NCBI GenBank assembly: GCA_964562175.1
Contig: CAZLRV010000015.1
Span: 1-44,825 of the forward strand
Reading direction: 5' to 3'
Length of the DNA stretch: 44,825 bases
DNA from: CAZCJU01 sp964562175
Lineage (GTDB): Bacteria > Bacillota > Clostridia > Oscillospirales > CAG-272
The position numbers were made by a program, and so were the translations under genes. Positions 1-7,381 of this stretch are shown in pieces; the stretch's first letter is position 1, and each line of letters starts with the position of its first letter. A model generated the notes under the pieces. That model was not told the DNA's origin, ran no database searches, and worked only from the letters and a program-made list of their open reading frames with translations.

Positions 1-90
1 GCAACCGCAGATGTTGCGATAATCGCAGTTGTTGCGGTTCTTGCAATTGCCGTTGTAGGCTTCGTAATTACGAAAAAAATAAAGGCATAA
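1..90 (+). CDS. C-terminal membrane tail of a surface protein (partial)
   Basis: Frame 1 is open from the left edge to a TAA at 88-90. The 29 visible residues are a hydrophobic helix (about residues 5-24, core AIIAVVAVLAIAVVGFVI) ending in a short basic tail (TKKIKA). This is the shape of the membrane anchor that follows a sorting signal in LPXTG/PQTG-type surface proteins; the residues just before it (TAD) resemble the TGD/TGE that usually precede such anchors. The sorting motif itself would lie outside the window, so cell-wall anchoring is inferred. The tail resembles the internal anchor of the 855-residue protein at 40046. Nothing can be said about the ectodomain. Confidence 0.6.
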   Translation, partial: ATADVAIIAVVAVLAIAVVGFVITKKIKA

Positions 91-122
91 GCAAACAGCA
101 CTCATTGTGCCTAAGGCTGAAT

Positions 123-154
123 AAAATACCGCCCGAGTAATCGGGCGGTATTTT
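123..154. terminator. Bidirectional intrinsic terminator between convergent genes
   Basis: A perfect 14-bp inverted repeat (123-136 with 141-154) surrounds a GTAA loop. The core is G/C-rich, and A/T ends give a U-tract in either direction. It sits between the end of the plus-strand surface protein (90) and the minus-strand clpB stop (157-159), so it can stop both transcripts. Confidence 0.9.
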
Positions 155-156
155 GT

Positions 157-2751
157 TTATGAAACTGTCAGAATTCCGTTTTGAGCGTCTACCGTGAGCG
201 TTTGACCGGCAGACACGGAAAGGGAAAGTATTCTTCTCGCTATCAGCGTTTCCACCTCGCTTTGCAGATATCTCTTCAAGGGTCTTGCACCGAAGCAGGG
301 GTCAAAGCCGTTGTCGGCTATATAATCCATTGCCTTGTCGGTTATCTTGAGCTTGAGCGACTTTTCCGCAAGCCTTTGCTCAAGCGAATGCGTGAGAAGC
401 TTTATTATCTCGTTTACGTTTTGCCGTGACAGAGGCTTGTAGAATACAGTTTCGTCAAGCCTGTTCAAAAATTCGGGACGGAAAGTGCTGTGGAGCAGCT
501 CGGTCACTTTTTGACGTGCCGAGGGTGATATCTCACCGTTTTCGTCTATGCCGTCGAGTATATATTGACTTCCGAGGTTTGAGGTGAGTATTATTATGGT
601 ATTCTTGAAATCAACGGTACGTCCCTGCGAATCTGTAATACGTCCGTCGTCAAGCACCTGTAAGAGGATATTGAACACATCGGGATGTGCTTTTTCTATT
701 TCATCGAACAGCACGACCGAATACGGTTTACGCCTTACCGCCTCCGTCAACTGACCTCCCTCATCGTAGCCGACATATCCGGGAGGTGCGCCTATCAGAC
801 GGGAAACGCTGAACTTTTCCATATATTCGGTCATATCTATACGCACCATATTTTTCTCGTCATCGAATAATGCTTCGGCAAGCGATTTGGCAAGCTCCGT
901 CTTACCTACGCCCGTGGGACCCAAAAAGAGGAATGAGCCTATCGGACGGTTCGGGTCGGATATTCCCGCACGTGAACGGAGTATTGCGTTTACAACGCCC
1001 TGTACAGCCTCGTCTTGTCCGATGACTCTCTTATGAAGCAGTTTATCTAAATTGAGTATCTTTTCACGCTCGCCCTCCATAAGCTTGGTAACGGGAATAC
1101 CCGTCCAGCGAGCGACGATCTGCGCTATTTCCTCCTCGGTGACCGTATCTCTGACAAGTGAGTTTTCGTCCTTGTGTCCGTCGTTTTTCTTTATCGCCTC
1201 CTCAAGCTTTTTTTCAAGCTCGGGCAGAGTGGAATAACGCAGACGTGAGGCTTTCTCATATTCGTAGCTGCGCTGTGCCGCCTCGATCTCACCGTTGCAT
1301 TTTTCGATTTGAGATTTTATGCTTTTTATATCCTCTACCGAGGTCTTTTCGTTTTCCCAACGCAATTTCATTTCGTTGAAGCGGTCTCGTTCTTCGGCAA
1401 GCTCGTTCTTGAGCTTGCCGAGCCGCTCAAGCGAAAGCTCGTCGCTCTCCTTTGAAAGTGCGACTTCTTCTATCTCAAGCTGCATGATGTGCCGCCTCAG
1501 GTCGTCAAGCTCGGTGGGCATGGAATCTATCTCCGTTCTTATCGAAGCACACGCCTCGTCTACAAGGTCTATCGCCTTGTCGGGCAAAAAACGGTCTGTT
1601 ATATATCTGTGCGAGAGCGTTGCGGCACTTACCAAAGCCCTGTCCTGTATGGAAACGCCGTGGAATATCTCATAGCGATCCTTCAAGCCGCGCAAAATTG
1701 ATATCGTGTCCTCAACGCTCGGCTCGTCAACCATGACGGGCTGAAAACGTCTTTCAAGTGCGGCATCTTTTTCAATGTATTTTCTGTATTCGTCGAGTGT
1801 TGTCGCACCGATACAGTGAAGCTCACCTCGTGCGAGCATTGGCTTGAGCAGGTTTCCGGCATCCATTGAGCCGTCCGTCTTGCCCGCACCGACTATCGTG
1901 TGAAGCTCGTCTATGAACAGTATTATTCGCCCGTCGCTCTTCTTTATTTCGTTTAATACCGCTTTCAGACGCTCCTCAAATTCGCCTCTGAATTTCGCAC
2001 CGGCTATCAATGCGCCCATATCAAGCGAAAATATCGTTTTGTTTTTCAGTCCGTCGGGAACATCGCCGCGCATTATACGCTGTGCGAGTCCCTCCGCAAC
2101 CGCTGTTTTACCTACGCCCGGCTCGCCTATCAGCACGGGATTGTTTTTCGTTTTTCTGGATAGAATACGAATTGTGTTACGTATCTCCGCATCACGTCCT
2201 ATTACCGGATCGAGTTTTTGTTCCTTCGCACGCCGAACGAGGTCATAGCCGTATTTGTTTAACACATCATATGTTTGCTCCGGATCGTCCGATTCGACCC
2301 TGCCGCTTTTGACGGTAGCAAGTGCCTGTAAAAAGCCTTCGCCGGTGATACCGTTTTGTCTGAACAGCTTTGAAAGCTTTGAAGTCGGCACCTCTATCAG
2401 TGCGAGCATGATATGCTCGACGGAAACATAGTCGTCCTTCATTCGCTCGGCTGTCTTTTCGGCATGTGCAAGCACCTTGTCGCACTCAGGCGAAATATAG
2501 ATCTTGTCCGGTTCACGTCCGGAACCGGTGACGGCGGGCATTGCATTGATTATCTCATCTATTTGAGCTGAAAAAGAATCGCAGTCAACCCCCATTTTGT
2601 TCAGTAATGAACCGATCAAGCCGCCGTTTTGATTGACGAGAGCATATAAAAGATGTTCGGGGGTAAGCTGCATATTTGAGTTTTCAATGGCAATATTCTG
2701 AGCATCCTTTATCGCTTGCAATGATTTTTGAGTGAATTTTTGTGCATCCAT
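157..2751 (-). CDS. clpB: ATP-dependent disaggregase ClpB
   Basis: 864 residues, the usual ClpB length. The order is a Clp_N repeat domain (about 1-150), a first AAA+ module with Walker A GEPGVGKT (about 207-214) and Walker B LFIDE, a coiled-coil middle domain (about 395-530) rich in E/K/L that separates ClpB from ClpA/ClpC, and a second AAA+ module with Walker A GPTGVGKT (about 606-613) and Walker B VLFDE. ClpB threads aggregated proteins through its hexameric pore in the cytoplasm, working with DnaK. The ATG at 2751 is preceded by AAAGGAG (2762-2768 on the minus strand), which overlaps the stop of the upstream ribbon-helix-helix gene, so the two are probably translationally coupled. No CIRCE element (HrcA) is visible upstream of the unit. 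Confidence 0.97.
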   Translation of the reverse strand: MDAQKFTQKSLQAIKDAQNIAIENSNMQLTPEHLLYALVNQNGGLIGSLLNKMGVDCDSFSAQIDEIINAMPAVTGSGREPDKIYISPECDKVLAHAEKTAERMKDDYVSVEHIMLALIEVPTSKLSKLFRQNGITGEGFLQALATVKSGRVESDDPEQTYDVLNKYGYDLVRRAKEQKLDPVIGRDAEIRNTIRILSRKTKNNPVLIGEPGVGKTAVAEGLAQRIMRGDVPDGLKNKTIFSLDMGALIAGAKFRGEFEERLKAVLNEIKKSDGRIILFIDELHTIVGAGKTDGSMDAGNLLKPMLARGELHCIGATTLDEYRKYIEKDAALERRFQPVMVDEPSVEDTISILRGLKDRYEIFHGVSIQDRALVSAATLSHRYITDRFLPDKAIDLVDEACASIRTEIDSMPTELDDLRRHIMQLEIEEVALSKESDELSLERLGKLKNELAEERDRFNEMKLRWENEKTSVEDIKSIKSQIEKCNGEIEAAQRSYEYEKASRLRYSTLPELEKKLEEAIKKNDGHKDENSLVRDTVTEEEIAQIVARWTGIPVTKLMEGEREKILNLDKLLHKRVIGQDEAVQGVVNAILRSRAGISDPNRPIGSFLFLGPTGVGKTELAKSLAEALFDDEKNMVRIDMTEYMEKFSVSRLIGAPPGYVGYDEGGQLTEAVRRKPYSVVLFDEIEKAHPDVFNILLQVLDDGRITDSQGRTVDFKNTIIILTSNLGSQYILDGIDENGEISPSARQKVTELLHSTFRPEFLNRLDETVFYKPLSRQNVNEIIKLLTHSLEQRLAEKSLKLKITDKAMDYIADNGFDPCFGARPLKRYLQSEVETLIARRILSLSVSAGQTLTVDAQNGILTVS

Positions 2752-2767
2752 AAAAGATACGCTCCTT

Positions 2768-3418
2768 TCATATCAAGCACATACCGTTTTTGAGGTATGT
2801 AACGTATTTTTCATTCAGTGCGGCGTAGCTGTATTCGCCGCTTATATAGTCCTTCATCATCCTGTCAAGCACGGAAACGTAGTCGGATATCGCACGGGCA
2901 AGCGTTTCGGGCGCAAAGCTCTTATCGGTGCGGACGGGAATACTTCTTACGAATTTGTCGCCGTAAAGCTCGTATCGTATCGGTACTGCCGTGTTGTGAG
3001 CTAAATATGTGTCCTCAAGCGATTTGTAAAAGATGAAAAACTTCTGAACACTGTCAAGCAGCTCCGCACTTCTCGTCCTGAATATCACGCTCAGCTCACC
3101 TATCTCCTCCGAGGAGGAACGGAACAGAGAAAGCTCATATCTGACGGTGGGGCGATATCTGTACTGCAGTGAGCTTTTGATCGACATTATTCGACTGTTC
3201 GGTGTAAACGACGGCACAAGCTCACTGTCGTCCGAAAATGCCGACTCGATCTGCCGAAATATTCCGGCAATGCGCATTTCGGGCGTGGTAACGCAAACGT
3301 GTTGCGCAAGTATGCGGTTTATCATGTTGCTTCTGCTCGTGTTTTCTCTAAGTGCAAGCTTGTCTATCTGCTCGACTACGCTGTCGGAGAGCATGAGGCT
3401 GTAAAGACTTTTGTTCAT
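2768..3418 (-). CDS. Ribbon-helix-helix protein co-transcribed with clpB
   Basis: 216 residues. Residues 1-42 read as a ribbon-helix-helix DNA-binding domain: a short strand (SLYSLMLSD), then two helices (VVEQIDKLALREN, SRSNMINRILAQHV). The remaining ~170 residues form an alpha/beta region I do not recognise. The gene ends 16 bp before clpB and carries the clpB ribosome binding site over its stop codon. Its start is supported by a GAGGGAGG site (3428-3435, minus strand) 9 bases upstream. A perfect sigma-A promoter, with an inverted repeat between the -35 and -10, lies directly upstream. It may be an autoregulator controlling clpB, but that is inference; no effector or target is shown by the sequence. 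Confidence 0.8.
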   Translation of the reverse strand: MNKSLYSLMLSDSVVEQIDKLALRENTSRSNMINRILAQHVCVTTPEMRIAGIFRQIESAFSDDSELVPSFTPNSRIMSIKSSLQYRYRPTVRYELSLFRSSSEEIGELSVIFRTRSAELLDSVQKFFIFYKSLEDTYLAHNTAVPIRYELYGDKFVRSIPVRTDKSFAPETLARAISDYVSVLDRMMKDYISGEYSYAALNEKYVTYLKNGMCLI

Positions 3419-3447
3419 TTCGATTTTCCTCCCTCGTCTGTAAATGA

Positions 3448-3476
3448 ATTATATCACACAATATAGAATTTGTCAA
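3448..3476 (-). promoter_or_regulatory. Consensus sigma-A promoter of the RHH-clpB unit, with a candidate operator
   Basis: On the minus strand TTGACA (3476-3471) and TATAAT (3453-3448) are both perfect and separated by 17 bp. An inverted repeat TATAT-N6-ATATA (3450-3465) overlaps the -10 and part of the spacer, in a good position for a repressor, perhaps the RHH protein encoded just downstream. Confidence 0.85.
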
Positions 3477-3524
3477 GCGAGTTATATAAAAAATAACACA
3501 AATTTCAAAAATTTTCTAAACTAC

Positions 3525-3553
3525 TTGACTTTGAGCCAATGTTGTGATAACAT
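3525..3553 (+). promoter_or_regulatory. Promoter of pgi
   Basis: TTGACT (3525-3530), a 17-bp spacer, then TAACAT (3548-3553) with an extended -10 TG at 3545-3546. It is divergent from the RHH-clpB promoter within the same intergenic space and lies 38 bases upstream of the pgi start codon. Confidence 0.65.
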
Positions 3554-3590
3554 AATAATGAAAATAACTGAAAGGTAACGGTATTTATAT

Positions 3591-4931
3591 ATGTCACTTA
3601 ATTTAAACGACAAATTTTGCTCGGTTTTTTTGAATGAAAACGAGCTTTGCGGCATTAAGCCCGCAGTTGAAGCGGCTAAAAAAACGCTTCTTGAAGGCAC
3701 GGGAGCCGGCTCCGACTTTACGGGCTGGGTCGATCTGCCCTTAAATTACGATAAAGAGGAATATGTGCGTATCAAGGCGGCGGCGGAGAGGATCAAAAAG
3801 TCGTGCGATATTCTTATAGTCATCGGTATAGGCGGCTCGTATCTCGGCGCAAGAGCGGCGATAGAGTTTTTGAAAAGCCCTCTGTACAATTCTCTTAAAA
3901 AAGATACTCCCGATATATATTTTGCGGGCAACAGCATAAGCTCCTCGGCTCTGTCCGAGCTGCTTGAACTGTGCGAGGGACGTGATATCTGCCTCAATGT
4001 TATAAGCAAGTCGGGTACCACGACGGAGCCTGCCGTGGCTTTCCGTATATTCCGTGAGCTTATGGAGAAAAAATACGGTGCGGACGAGGCGGCAAAGAGA
4101 ATATTCGTTACGACCGATAAATGCCGCGGCACGCTTAAGAAATTTTCCGATGAGGCGGGATATGAGACATTTGTCGTACCCGATAACGTGGGCGGAAGAT
4201 ATTCGGTACTGACGGCGGTAGGTCTGCTTCCCATTGCCGTATGCGGTGCCGACCTTGATGCTATAATGAGAGGTGCGGCTTGCCAAAGAGAGGAATTTTT
4301 GTCCGCTCCCTTTGAGGAAAACTCGGTAATGAGATATGCCGCAATAAGAAACTGCCTGTACAGAAAGGGTAAGTCGATAGAGATACTTGCTTGCTACGAG
4401 CCTGCGTTTGCGATGATGTGCGAATGGTGGAAACAGCTGTACGGTGAGAGCGAGGGCAAGGACGGAAAGGGAATATTCCCCGCATCGGTAATATTCTCCA
4501 CGGATCTGCACTCTATGGGTCAGTATATACAAATGGGAATGAGAAGCATTTTCGAAACCGTTGTAAGATTTGAAAACGACCCGTACAAGCTTGAAATACC
4601 GAACGACGAGGCAAATGTCGACGGCTTGAACTTCTTGACGGGCAGAACGCTTGCATACGTAAACGGCAAAGCAGAGGACGGAACGATACTCGCTCATAAT
4701 GACGGTGGCGTGCCGAATCTCGTGCTTGAGCTGTCCGGCAGAGATGAGGAGACCTTCGGCAGACTCGTATATTTCTTTGAGGCTGCCTGCGGAGTATCCG
4801 GCTACACGCTCGGCGTAAATCCGTTTGACCAGCCCGGAGTTGAGGCGTACAAAAAGAATATGTTCGCACTTTTGGGCAAGCCCGGCTACGAGGATATGCG
4901 TGCGGAGCTTGAAAAAAGGATATCAAAATAA
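3591..4931 (+). CDS. pgi: Glucose-6-phosphate isomerase
   Basis: 446 residues, matching the short bacterial (Bacillus-type) glucose-6-phosphate isomerases. The protein interconverts glucose-6-phosphate and fructose-6-phosphate in glycolysis. Visible hallmarks are the sugar-phosphate-binding loop IGIGGSYLGARA (about 78-89), the SKSGTTTEP segment (about 140-148), GGRYSVLTAVGLLP (about 202-215), and YGESEGKDGKG (about 283-293), which carries the glutamate conserved near the active site. The ATG at 3591 has only a weak AAAGG site 15 bases upstream. It appears monocistronic with its own promoter. Several long antisense frames over it are shadows. Confidence 0.96.
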   Translation: MSLNLNDKFCSVFLNENELCGIKPAVEAAKKTLLEGTGAGSDFTGWVDLPLNYDKEEYVRIKAAAERIKKSCDILIVIGIGGSYLGARAAIEFLKSPLYNSLKKDTPDIYFAGNSISSSALSELLELCEGRDICLNVISKSGTTTEPAVAFRIFRELMEKKYGADEAAKRIFVTTDKCRGTLKKFSDEAGYETFVVPDNVGGRYSVLTAVGLLPIAVCGADLDAIMRGAACQREEFLSAPFEENSVMRYAAIRNCLYRKGKSIEILACYEPAFAMMCEWWKQLYGESEGKDGKGIFPASVIFSTDLHSMGQYIQMGMRSIFETVVRFENDPYKLEIPNDEANVDGLNFLTGRTLAYVNGKAEDGTILAHNDGGVPNLVLELSGRDEETFGRLVYFFEAACGVSGYTLGVNPFDQPGVEAYKKNMFALLGKPGYEDMRAELEKRISK

Positions 4932-4970
4932 AAAAGTTTTAAAATATTAAAAGAATTTTACTTTTAGGTA

Positions 4971-4999
4971 TTGAAAAAACCTTTTGAGTATAGTATTAT
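4971..4999 (+). promoter_or_regulatory. Promoter of the small P-loop ATPase gene
   Basis: TTGAAA (4971-4976) and TATTAT (4994-4999) with a 17-bp spacer, 53 bases before the ATG at 5053. It lies in the AT-rich gap after pgi. Confidence 0.75.
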
Positions 5000-5052
5000 A
5001 TTAGTGAAATAAACGATTCGAATATAATTTTGTTGTGAAAGGAAATAAACCA

Positions 5053-5466
5053 ATGTTGACACTTATTGTCGGAGTAAAAGGAACAGGAAAAACAAAGCAC
5101 CTCATCGAGCTGACGAACAAGGCTCTGCTTGACTCGCACGGCAGTGTAGTTTGCCTTGAGCAGGGAACGAAGCTTATCTATGATATCAAGCATCAGGTAA
5201 GACTTATCGACACCGGCGAATACTACATAAGCGACGGTCAATCGCTGTTCGGCTTTGTTGCGGGCATTTACGCAAGCAACCACGATATCACGCATATCTT
5301 TATAGATTCCGCACTTAAGATATGTAAGAACGATGCGGATTCGTTCGATAAGTTCCTTGAGGAATGCCAAGCATTTTCCGCTAACACGGGCATAGAAATA
5401 GTTATGACGGCTTCAATTCCCGCAGATCAGATCAGCGAAACGATGAAGAAATTCATAGAAAAATAA
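5053..5466 (+). CDS. Small P-loop ATP-binding protein, conserved in Clostridia
   Basis: 137 residues from the ATG at 5053, which has an AAAGGA site (5038-5043) at good spacing; an in-frame GTG at 5035 has none and is not favoured. A Walker A loop GVKGTGKT starts at about residue 7, and a plausible Walker B strand (ITHIFIDSA) lies at about 84-92. No other domain is present, so this is a minimal P-loop NTPase. I recall similar short ATPases in Oscillospirales, often loosely annotated as ATP-binding or PilT-like; the role is unknown. It has its own promoter and a hairpin after its stop, so it is probably a single-gene transcript. Confidence 0.8.
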   Translation: MLTLIVGVKGTGKTKHLIELTNKALLDSHGSVVCLEQGTKLIYDIKHQVRLIDTGEYYISDGQSLFGFVAGIYASNHDITHIFIDSALKICKNDADSFDKFLEECQAFSANTGIEIVMTASIPADQISETMKKFIEK

Positions 5467-5495
5467 GATCGAATCACGTTGTGAGATAATGTCAA

Positions 5496-5520
5496 GGGGG
5501 TGTTGTCAAAATGCACCCCC
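5496..5520 (+). terminator. Hairpin between the P-loop gene and murB
   Basis: GGGGGTG (5496-5502) pairs with CACCCCC (5514-5520) around an 11-base loop, followed by GATTTTATT. It is a plausible intrinsic terminator for the preceding gene, though the U-tract is short and interrupted. Confidence 0.55.
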
Positions 5521-5544
5521 GATTTTATTGTATACGGAGTTATT

Positions 5545-6459
5545 ATGAACGATATTGCAAAGCTTATTGAGTTTACACGCAACGAAGAAAAATATGATGT
5601 GGTTTTGAATAAAAGCACAGCCGAGCTTTGTTCGTTTAAAATCGGCGGTGAATGCAAGGCGGCAATATATCCCAAAAGCACCTCGGCACTTGTGGAGCTT
5701 GTGCGTTATTTATATAGGTACAGATATAAGTATAAGTTTACCATTCTCGGAAACGGTACCAATGTCGTATTCTGCGACAGCTTGTATAAGGGCATAGTGG
5801 TCTGCACCTCAAGGGTAAACAATATTGAAATATCCGATTGCAAGATAGAAGCGGGCTGTGGCTGTATGCTCGGTACCATATGCAACAAGGCACAGGGAGC
5901 AGCACTTTCGGGAATCGAATTCGCATACGGTATACCCGGTACGCTCGGCGGCGGTATTTTCATGAACGCGGGAGCGTACGACGGCGAGCTTGCCGATATT
6001 ATAAAATGCGTTTCCGCATACGATGTTGAAAATGACAGGGTAGACGTGTTCACCAAAGAAGAATGCCGCTTCGGCTATCGTGACAGTGTTTTTCAGCACT
6101 CAAGTTATGTTATACTTAAGGCTCAGCTCACTCTTACACACGGCGATTCCGCAGAGATAAAAGAAAAGATGGACGACTTTATGAAAAGACGGCGAGACAA
6201 ACAGCCTCTCGAACTGCCGTCTGCCGGCTCGGCTTTCAAGCGATACCCCGGACGTTATACGGCGGCGATGATAGACGAGGCGGGACTTAAGGGCAGATGT
6301 GTGGGAGGCGCCGGCGTTTCAACACGTCATGCGGGCTTTATTGTCAATAACGGCGGCGCAACGTGTCGTGATGTTAAGGAACTGACGGAAATAATCAAAA
6401 CGGAGATTAGAAAGCGTGATGGCATCGATATAGAATGCGAGATCCGCTTTATTGAATAA
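5545..6459 (+). CDS. murB: UDP-N-acetylenolpyruvoylglucosamine reductase
   Basis: 304 residues from the ATG at 5545, chosen because ACGGAG lies 7 bases upstream; the frame is open further back but crosses the hairpin at 5496. MurB is a cytoplasmic FAD enzyme that reduces enolpyruvyl-UDP-GlcNAc to UDP-MurNAc in peptidoglycan synthesis. Seen are the FAD-binding GNGTNVV (about 70), the GIPGTLGGGIFMNAGAY segment (about 130-147), the GSAFKR motif (about 228) with the conserved serine that protonates the intermediate, and an acidic C-terminal segment near IECEI. It is immediately followed by whiA; the rapZ and yvcK genes that often separate the two in Firmicutes are absent here. Confidence 0.96.
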   Translation: MNDIAKLIEFTRNEEKYDVVLNKSTAELCSFKIGGECKAAIYPKSTSALVELVRYLYRYRYKYKFTILGNGTNVVFCDSLYKGIVVCTSRVNNIEISDCKIEAGCGCMLGTICNKAQGAALSGIEFAYGIPGTLGGGIFMNAGAYDGELADIIKCVSAYDVENDRVDVFTKEECRFGYRDSVFQHSSYVILKAQLTLTHGDSAEIKEKMDDFMKRRRDKQPLELPSAGSAFKRYPGRYTAAMIDEAGLKGRCVGGAGVSTRHAGFIVNNGGATCRDVKELTEIIKTEIRKRDGIDIECEIRFIE

Positions 6460-6460
6460 A

Positions 6461-7381
6461 ATGTCGTTTTCAAGTAAAACCAAATCATCCCTCAGCGCCG
6501 CACCCGCTCCCTTGTGTTGCAGACGTGCGGAGCTTGCGGGAATGCTTGTTTTTTCCAATGAATGCACAGAGGATAAAATAAAGCTCATAACCGAAAACAA
6601 GGACGTCGCGGAGCTGTATATGCATTACTTGAAGGAGCTTTGCTCGGTAAAGAGCAATCTCTATGTAACGCAGAGAAAATCGACTCGTTGTGACGGCGAG
6701 GATGCATATAAATACAAGATAACCGTTGTGGGAAAAAAAGAAATTGTGCATATGCGAACGCTTTTCGCACCCGGTTTCGGCTCACAGTATCACATAAATC
6801 ATGCGCTTTTTAAATGCAATTCGTGCAAAAAGTATTTTTTGCGAGGTGCATTTTTGGCATCCGGCACTGTATCGAATCCCGAAAATTCATATCATTGCGA
6901 AATATCGACCTCGCATAAAGGACTGTGTGACGAAATGACACAGCTGCTTGAGAGTATGCAGGTGCCGCCGAAAATAGTCAATCGAGGTTCAAGCATGGTC
7001 ATATATTACAAGGGCAGTGAAAAAATAGTGGATTTTCTTCAGCTCATCGGCGCATCGAATGCCGCTTTTGAGATGCTCAACAGTAAGATAAGAAAAGATA
7101 TTATAAATAATACGAATAGGATAATAAACTGCGAAACGGCAAATATAAGCAAAAGTGTTTGTGCAACGAGAGAAGTGCTTGATGCCATAGAATATCTTGA
7201 AAAAACCGGAAAAATGGAGATGCTTCCTCTTCGATTACAGCAAGCCGCTTCGCTCAGAAAGGCAAATCCGGAGGCAACACTTGCGGAGCTGAGCGAGATG
7301 ACCGAGCCGCCGCTTTCGAAATCGGGACTCAATCACCGACTCAAAAAAATAATAGAAATACGAAATAAATCAGATGGATAA
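6461..7381 (+). CDS. whiA: DNA-binding protein WhiA
   Basis: 306 residues from the ATG at 6461, one base after the murB stop; a TTG at 6452 is an alternative and neither has a clear ribosome binding site, suggesting coupling to murB. WhiA joins a degenerate LAGLIDADG homing-endonuclease-like fold (about 1-190; note RGAFLASGTVSNP near 127) to a C-terminal helix-turn-helix (about 205-305), recognisable by NPEATLAEL and LSKSGLNHRLKKI. In Firmicutes it binds DNA and influences cell division and chromosome segregation; in actinomycetes it controls sporulation. The stop overlaps the dnaE start. Confidence 0.95.
   Translation: MSFSSKTKSSLSAAPAPLCCRRAELAGMLVFSNECTEDKIKLITENKDVAELYMHYLKELCSVKSNLYVTQRKSTRCDGEDAYKYKITVVGKKEIVHMRTLFAPGFGSQYHINHALFKCNSCKKYFLRGAFLASGTVSNPENSYHCEISTSHKGLCDEMTQLLESMQVPPKIVNRGSSMVIYYKGSEKIVDFLQLIGASNAAFEMLNSKIRKDIINNTNRIINCETANISKSVCATREVLDAIEYLEKTGKMEMLPLRLQQAASLRKANPEATLAELSEMTEPPLSKSGLNHRLKKIIEIRNKSDG

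Noticed and set aside
3419..3590. CIRCE or other known heat-shock operator for clpB
   Set aside because: Looked for the TTAGCACTC-N9-GAGTGCTAA pattern; nothing close is present.
3741..4697. Long antisense frame (318 codons) over pgi
   Set aside because: Coding signal, motifs and promoter all support pgi on the plus strand; the antisense frame follows from codon bias.
5503..5531. Promoter for murB (TTGTCA-N17-TATTGT)
   Set aside because: It would place the transcript start on top of the murB ribosome binding site and it overlaps the hairpin; unlikely to work.
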